Source: Rhopalosiphum padi
Taxonomy: Eukaryota; Arthropoda; Insecta; Hemiptera; Aphididae
Reading direction: 5' to 3'
NCBI RefSeq assembly: GCF_020882245.1
Contig: NC_083600.1
Span: 27,652,001-27,716,000, forward strand
DNA: 64,000 nt
The translations under genes were made by a program, and so were the position numbers. The notes under the pieces are model-generated. The model saw only the letters and a list, made by a program, of their open reading frames with translations. It did not search any database and had not been told where the DNA came from. Shown in pieces: positions 60,801 through 64,000 of this stretch (its first letter is position 1; each line of letters begins with the position of its first letter).

Positions 60801-63800
60801 CCGCCTCTCAGCAAAAGAACAACAACAACTATAAAACATTATAGCTTAATAATATTTTATCATGCAAGAAAATCCAAATTTTAATAATTACGAGTACGGT
60901 GAATAAAATAAACGTGGTTGTGTATTATCAGTTTATCACTCGTGTACCTGCATAAAATTAAGAGTTTAAATTTTTATTGAACTTTAATAAATACATTTTT
61001 TCCAATTTTTGAGAAGAAAGTCCGTTTATTTCCGTATATTTCTCCTAAGACATTTAGTATTTAGTCATACTACCAACGTACCCGTGTTGCAATACGCGCT
61101 TACACACAACATTATAATTAATATTATACAATATACATTATATACAAATAAAATTCGTGTGTTATATTTTTAACACGTTAAAAATATAGCAAACCAGTTA
61201 AAGTAATTATAAAAACAAATATGATATGTATGTCATTACATTCAACTTATTATGTAAGTTTCGACGTTTACATATTTTCGCCGGCGCTACTACTGGTACT
61301 CCGCGTATTGAGATACTCTGTACCAATGTGTCAATGTCCTATATTATACTTATATATAGTATTGAATTACTCCAAACTTAGTTTTTAACTCGAGTGCGCG
61401 TGTGGCTCATATGTCGTGTAAGCGTAGAGGGTTATTCTGATTTCAAAACCATTACAGTTTGTGGACGCGGTTGAATGAATATCATTTAACGGACATATGT
61501 GTTAATAATACTATAATAACGCCGTCTGTATCGTTTTATCTGATCTACAACGGAAACTTACACGGGTTTTTTTATGTTGATAATAATATAATATAATACA
61601 GTCTCTTATCATTATATATACGTATATAAACAGAATAAAGTGTTATGGGTAAATAACAATTGCAATAGTAAATATTATAAATATATGTATTATATATAAT
61701 ATATATATATAAAGCAAGTAGGTATAATACGTGCGTACTTTAATATACGACTCTAATATTATATAGTATTATAGGTGTTGCTCTGCTGGTGAGCTGCATA
61801 TTATTATTATTATTATAATAATGCAGTTGCGTAAATTATAATTCTAAACAACAATCGACAATAAAGCAGCTATAGTGCTATATTTAATTATTCCGACCTT
61901 TGATAAAACATTATAATGGTGAACAAAAATATATAAGTATACGTATACGTGTTCGTATAACAACGATAAGGTTATGTAAAAAATATATATGCACATGTAT
62001 ATTATTTACAGCCACTGGTCCGCTGCACAAATATTTATTATTATTAAAATAATAAACGAAATGTGTGCGTTAAAATATAATGCCCATGTCTTGCGTGCAC
62101 CGCGGTGTAATCGTATACATATATATATATAGATAATATATTGTATTGTCGTATCTGTATAAGGCGAAATGAAATCAAAAGTTATAAGTAGAATACACAC
62201 TCACGATTACGAGCGCGAGGTTCACGACTTATAAAAATGTTAATAAAATGAAATAGTTTTATGCGTATATAATATATATTATAACAACAACTATATAGCT
62301 AGAGGAAAGAAAAGAAAAAACCGAACAAACGCGGTAGGTATGTACGCGCCTTATATACGAATGCAATCATTAAAACGCGGTTACAGTAAAAGTATTTTTA
62401 CGAGTTTTCATATTCGGGCATTAGGCGTATTAAATATAACACACAAAAACGCTTTACAAAGACATAATGATATTTTCGGTGTTTTTTTTTTCGCTGGACG
62501 TTCGCGATACAATAGATGATCGCTTTGATATTATCGTTAAAATATATCTCACAGTTTTCATTTATAAACGCAATCAGAGTAAAGAAAAGCGAAAATCTCG
62601 GATGGTGATGCACAGTTGCTGTACCGCTAGAATCTTGTCCCACTAGCTATTATAGCTAGGAGCTGCCGGTCAAGCGTCGATTAATTTTTTGTAATTTCGT
62701 TTCAGATATTTTACATATTATACCGTTATTAGTATCATTTATCGGCGTTTGTCTTTCTTTTGAAACATTTTATTGTTTTTCGCGTTCTTAATTTAACTCA
62801 TACATACATTTTATAAATATGTTTTGTGTTTGTACACTTTACACTAATATAATCATCGAAATTACAAAACGGAGCAAAATGGCAGTAACTATAAGGAAAT
62901 TTACGTATTTATAACCCACACGAGTACCAGTAGGTACTTGTACGAGTTCTAAATAGTTTTGACGTTATATTATCAACAAAGGTTTGTGGCGAAAATCTAA
63001 AATTTAGAAATCATCCTGTTGTACGATTCATGCGTCAAACTATTATTAGAAACTATTGGCAATGAATGATAATAATATACTATTATAATATTAAAAGTAT
63101 TTTATGTATGTCTATATAGTAGGTACCTATATAAATCAAATGTACAAAGTTGGTACAGACATAATACGGTCTGTTGACTGTTACGTGGTCTGACCTTTGA
63201 GTTTGAAGAACCATAAATATTATTATGATAATATAAACACAATTGTACGATAAAATCTCCAAAGATGATGTTATTATCTCATCGTAATATCGAGACGTCA
63301 GAATAGGAATACGCCACGCCGTGTTCATTGTTCGCTTGTATCTATACTTATCTATTCACTTTCAATGTCCATATATATATATATTATATAGATGTATATA
63401 ATATTATCGGGTGAAAAAATAAATAGTATAATTTTATAAAAAAAACACGGTGAAAATAAAATTTCCCGCGTAGGTATACTCATGGATTATATTTTAGGAA
63501 GGTATAAGAGGTTTGAGGAATGAAATCCGATACAATTTTACGATATTAGTATATCTATTATCTATACCCCGTTTGGGTTAGTTATTAAGTATAGATAGAG
63601 CCTATTAAAAATAATAATATAGTTGACCAATCCTGACTTAATCGAATATTTATAATAATTATAACCTATAATTCGACTTGTTATAAGATCTAAATGTTGG
63701 TTTTAATTAGAATTGGGTATCTACTATCTACCAATAAGAAGACAAGAACTTATCGATATCCATGATTTTTGTGTACCTACAGATAAATTTTTATTGCACA

Positions 63801-64000
63801 ATATTTAAAAATCAAATAAATTTTTCAAATATAATCAAATAGTGTAATCAAACATAAAATATGTGCCAAACACTGCAGTTTTAAATATATACGCGATTGA
63901 AGTTACTAGTTAATAAATATGTCGTACTATTTATACTATGATTTATTAAACACTTTTGTACGACACCTCGTTATGATTTCAATTTTTAGATTTCAACTAT
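57840..64000. other. 5' flank: no gene seen
   Basis: AT-rich sequence with a CpG-rich block at 58190-58370, a period-7 array at 58962-58989, and a GC-richer scrap at 60735-60820 (gtggcccaatagcgtcggc ... cgaaagtttcgccgcctctc) that may be an eroded transposon end. One TAGGTACCTA lies at 63120. No supported gene. Confidence 0.45.
58962..58989. repeat. Period-7 tandem repeat (ATCATTA)
   Basis: Four perfect copies of ATCATTA in tandem. Confidence 0.85.

Overview
The window looks like insect nuclear DNA, most likely from an aphid. It is very AT-rich and full of TA, TAA and poly-T tracts, with scattered CpG-rich islands. Introns are spliceosomal, there are several hAT-type DNA transposon remnants, a short TTAGG run (the insect telomere unit), and an exceptional number of the palindrome TAGGTACCTA, which I associate with aphid genomes. 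The species assignment is inference; I see no species-diagnostic gene.

Only one protein-coding gene can be supported. It lies on the minus strand and spans about 42 kb. I reassembled it exon by exon from splice sites and reading phase: ten coding exons between 42052 and 1349, plus a partial eleventh at the left edge (1-53). Every junction keeps frame. The start is an ATG at 42052 encoding a signal peptide. After a 34.5 kb first intron, exon 2 and the start of exon 3 encode one six-cysteine chitin-binding domain (CBM14/peritrophin-A). The rest is a secreted, low-complexity, mucin-like tail: Gln-rich, acidic Glu/Asp-rich, Lys-Pro repeat, Gln-Pro-rich and finally Thr/Ser-rich. This is the layout of a cuticular protein analogous to peritrophins with one domain (CPAP1 class). 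One intron is GC-AG, one 57-nt exon is a frame-neutral cassette carrying a furin-like site, and the apparent stop at 1330 sits just past a good splice donor, so the gene probably continues off the left edge.

Layout: 1-7526, exons 2-11; 7527-41988, intron 1, with CpG-rich patches, microsatellites, a 5S-rRNA-like fragment (about 10.95-11.05 kb), a TTAGG run (15.3 kb) and a hAT-like MITE (35.8-36.0 kb); 41989-42640, exon 1, 5' UTR and probable promoter with GAGA repeats; 42.6-64 kb, 5' flank with no gene I can support. That flank holds a decayed repeat mosaic (47.4-48.2 kb), a CpG-rich kilobase (48.2-49.2 kb), a hAT element with a second hAT-like element nested inside it (49.53-50.87 kb, both with matching 8-bp target duplications), another hAT end (54.0 kb), a zinc-finger-like open fragment (55.0 kb) and an old interspersed repeat (57.1-57.8 kb).

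No rRNA operon, tRNA, CRISPR array or bacterial-type operon was seen. Nothing here amounts to a clearly new biological system. The most unusual items are the gene's architecture and 3' end, the TAGGTACCTA excess and the nested transposons.
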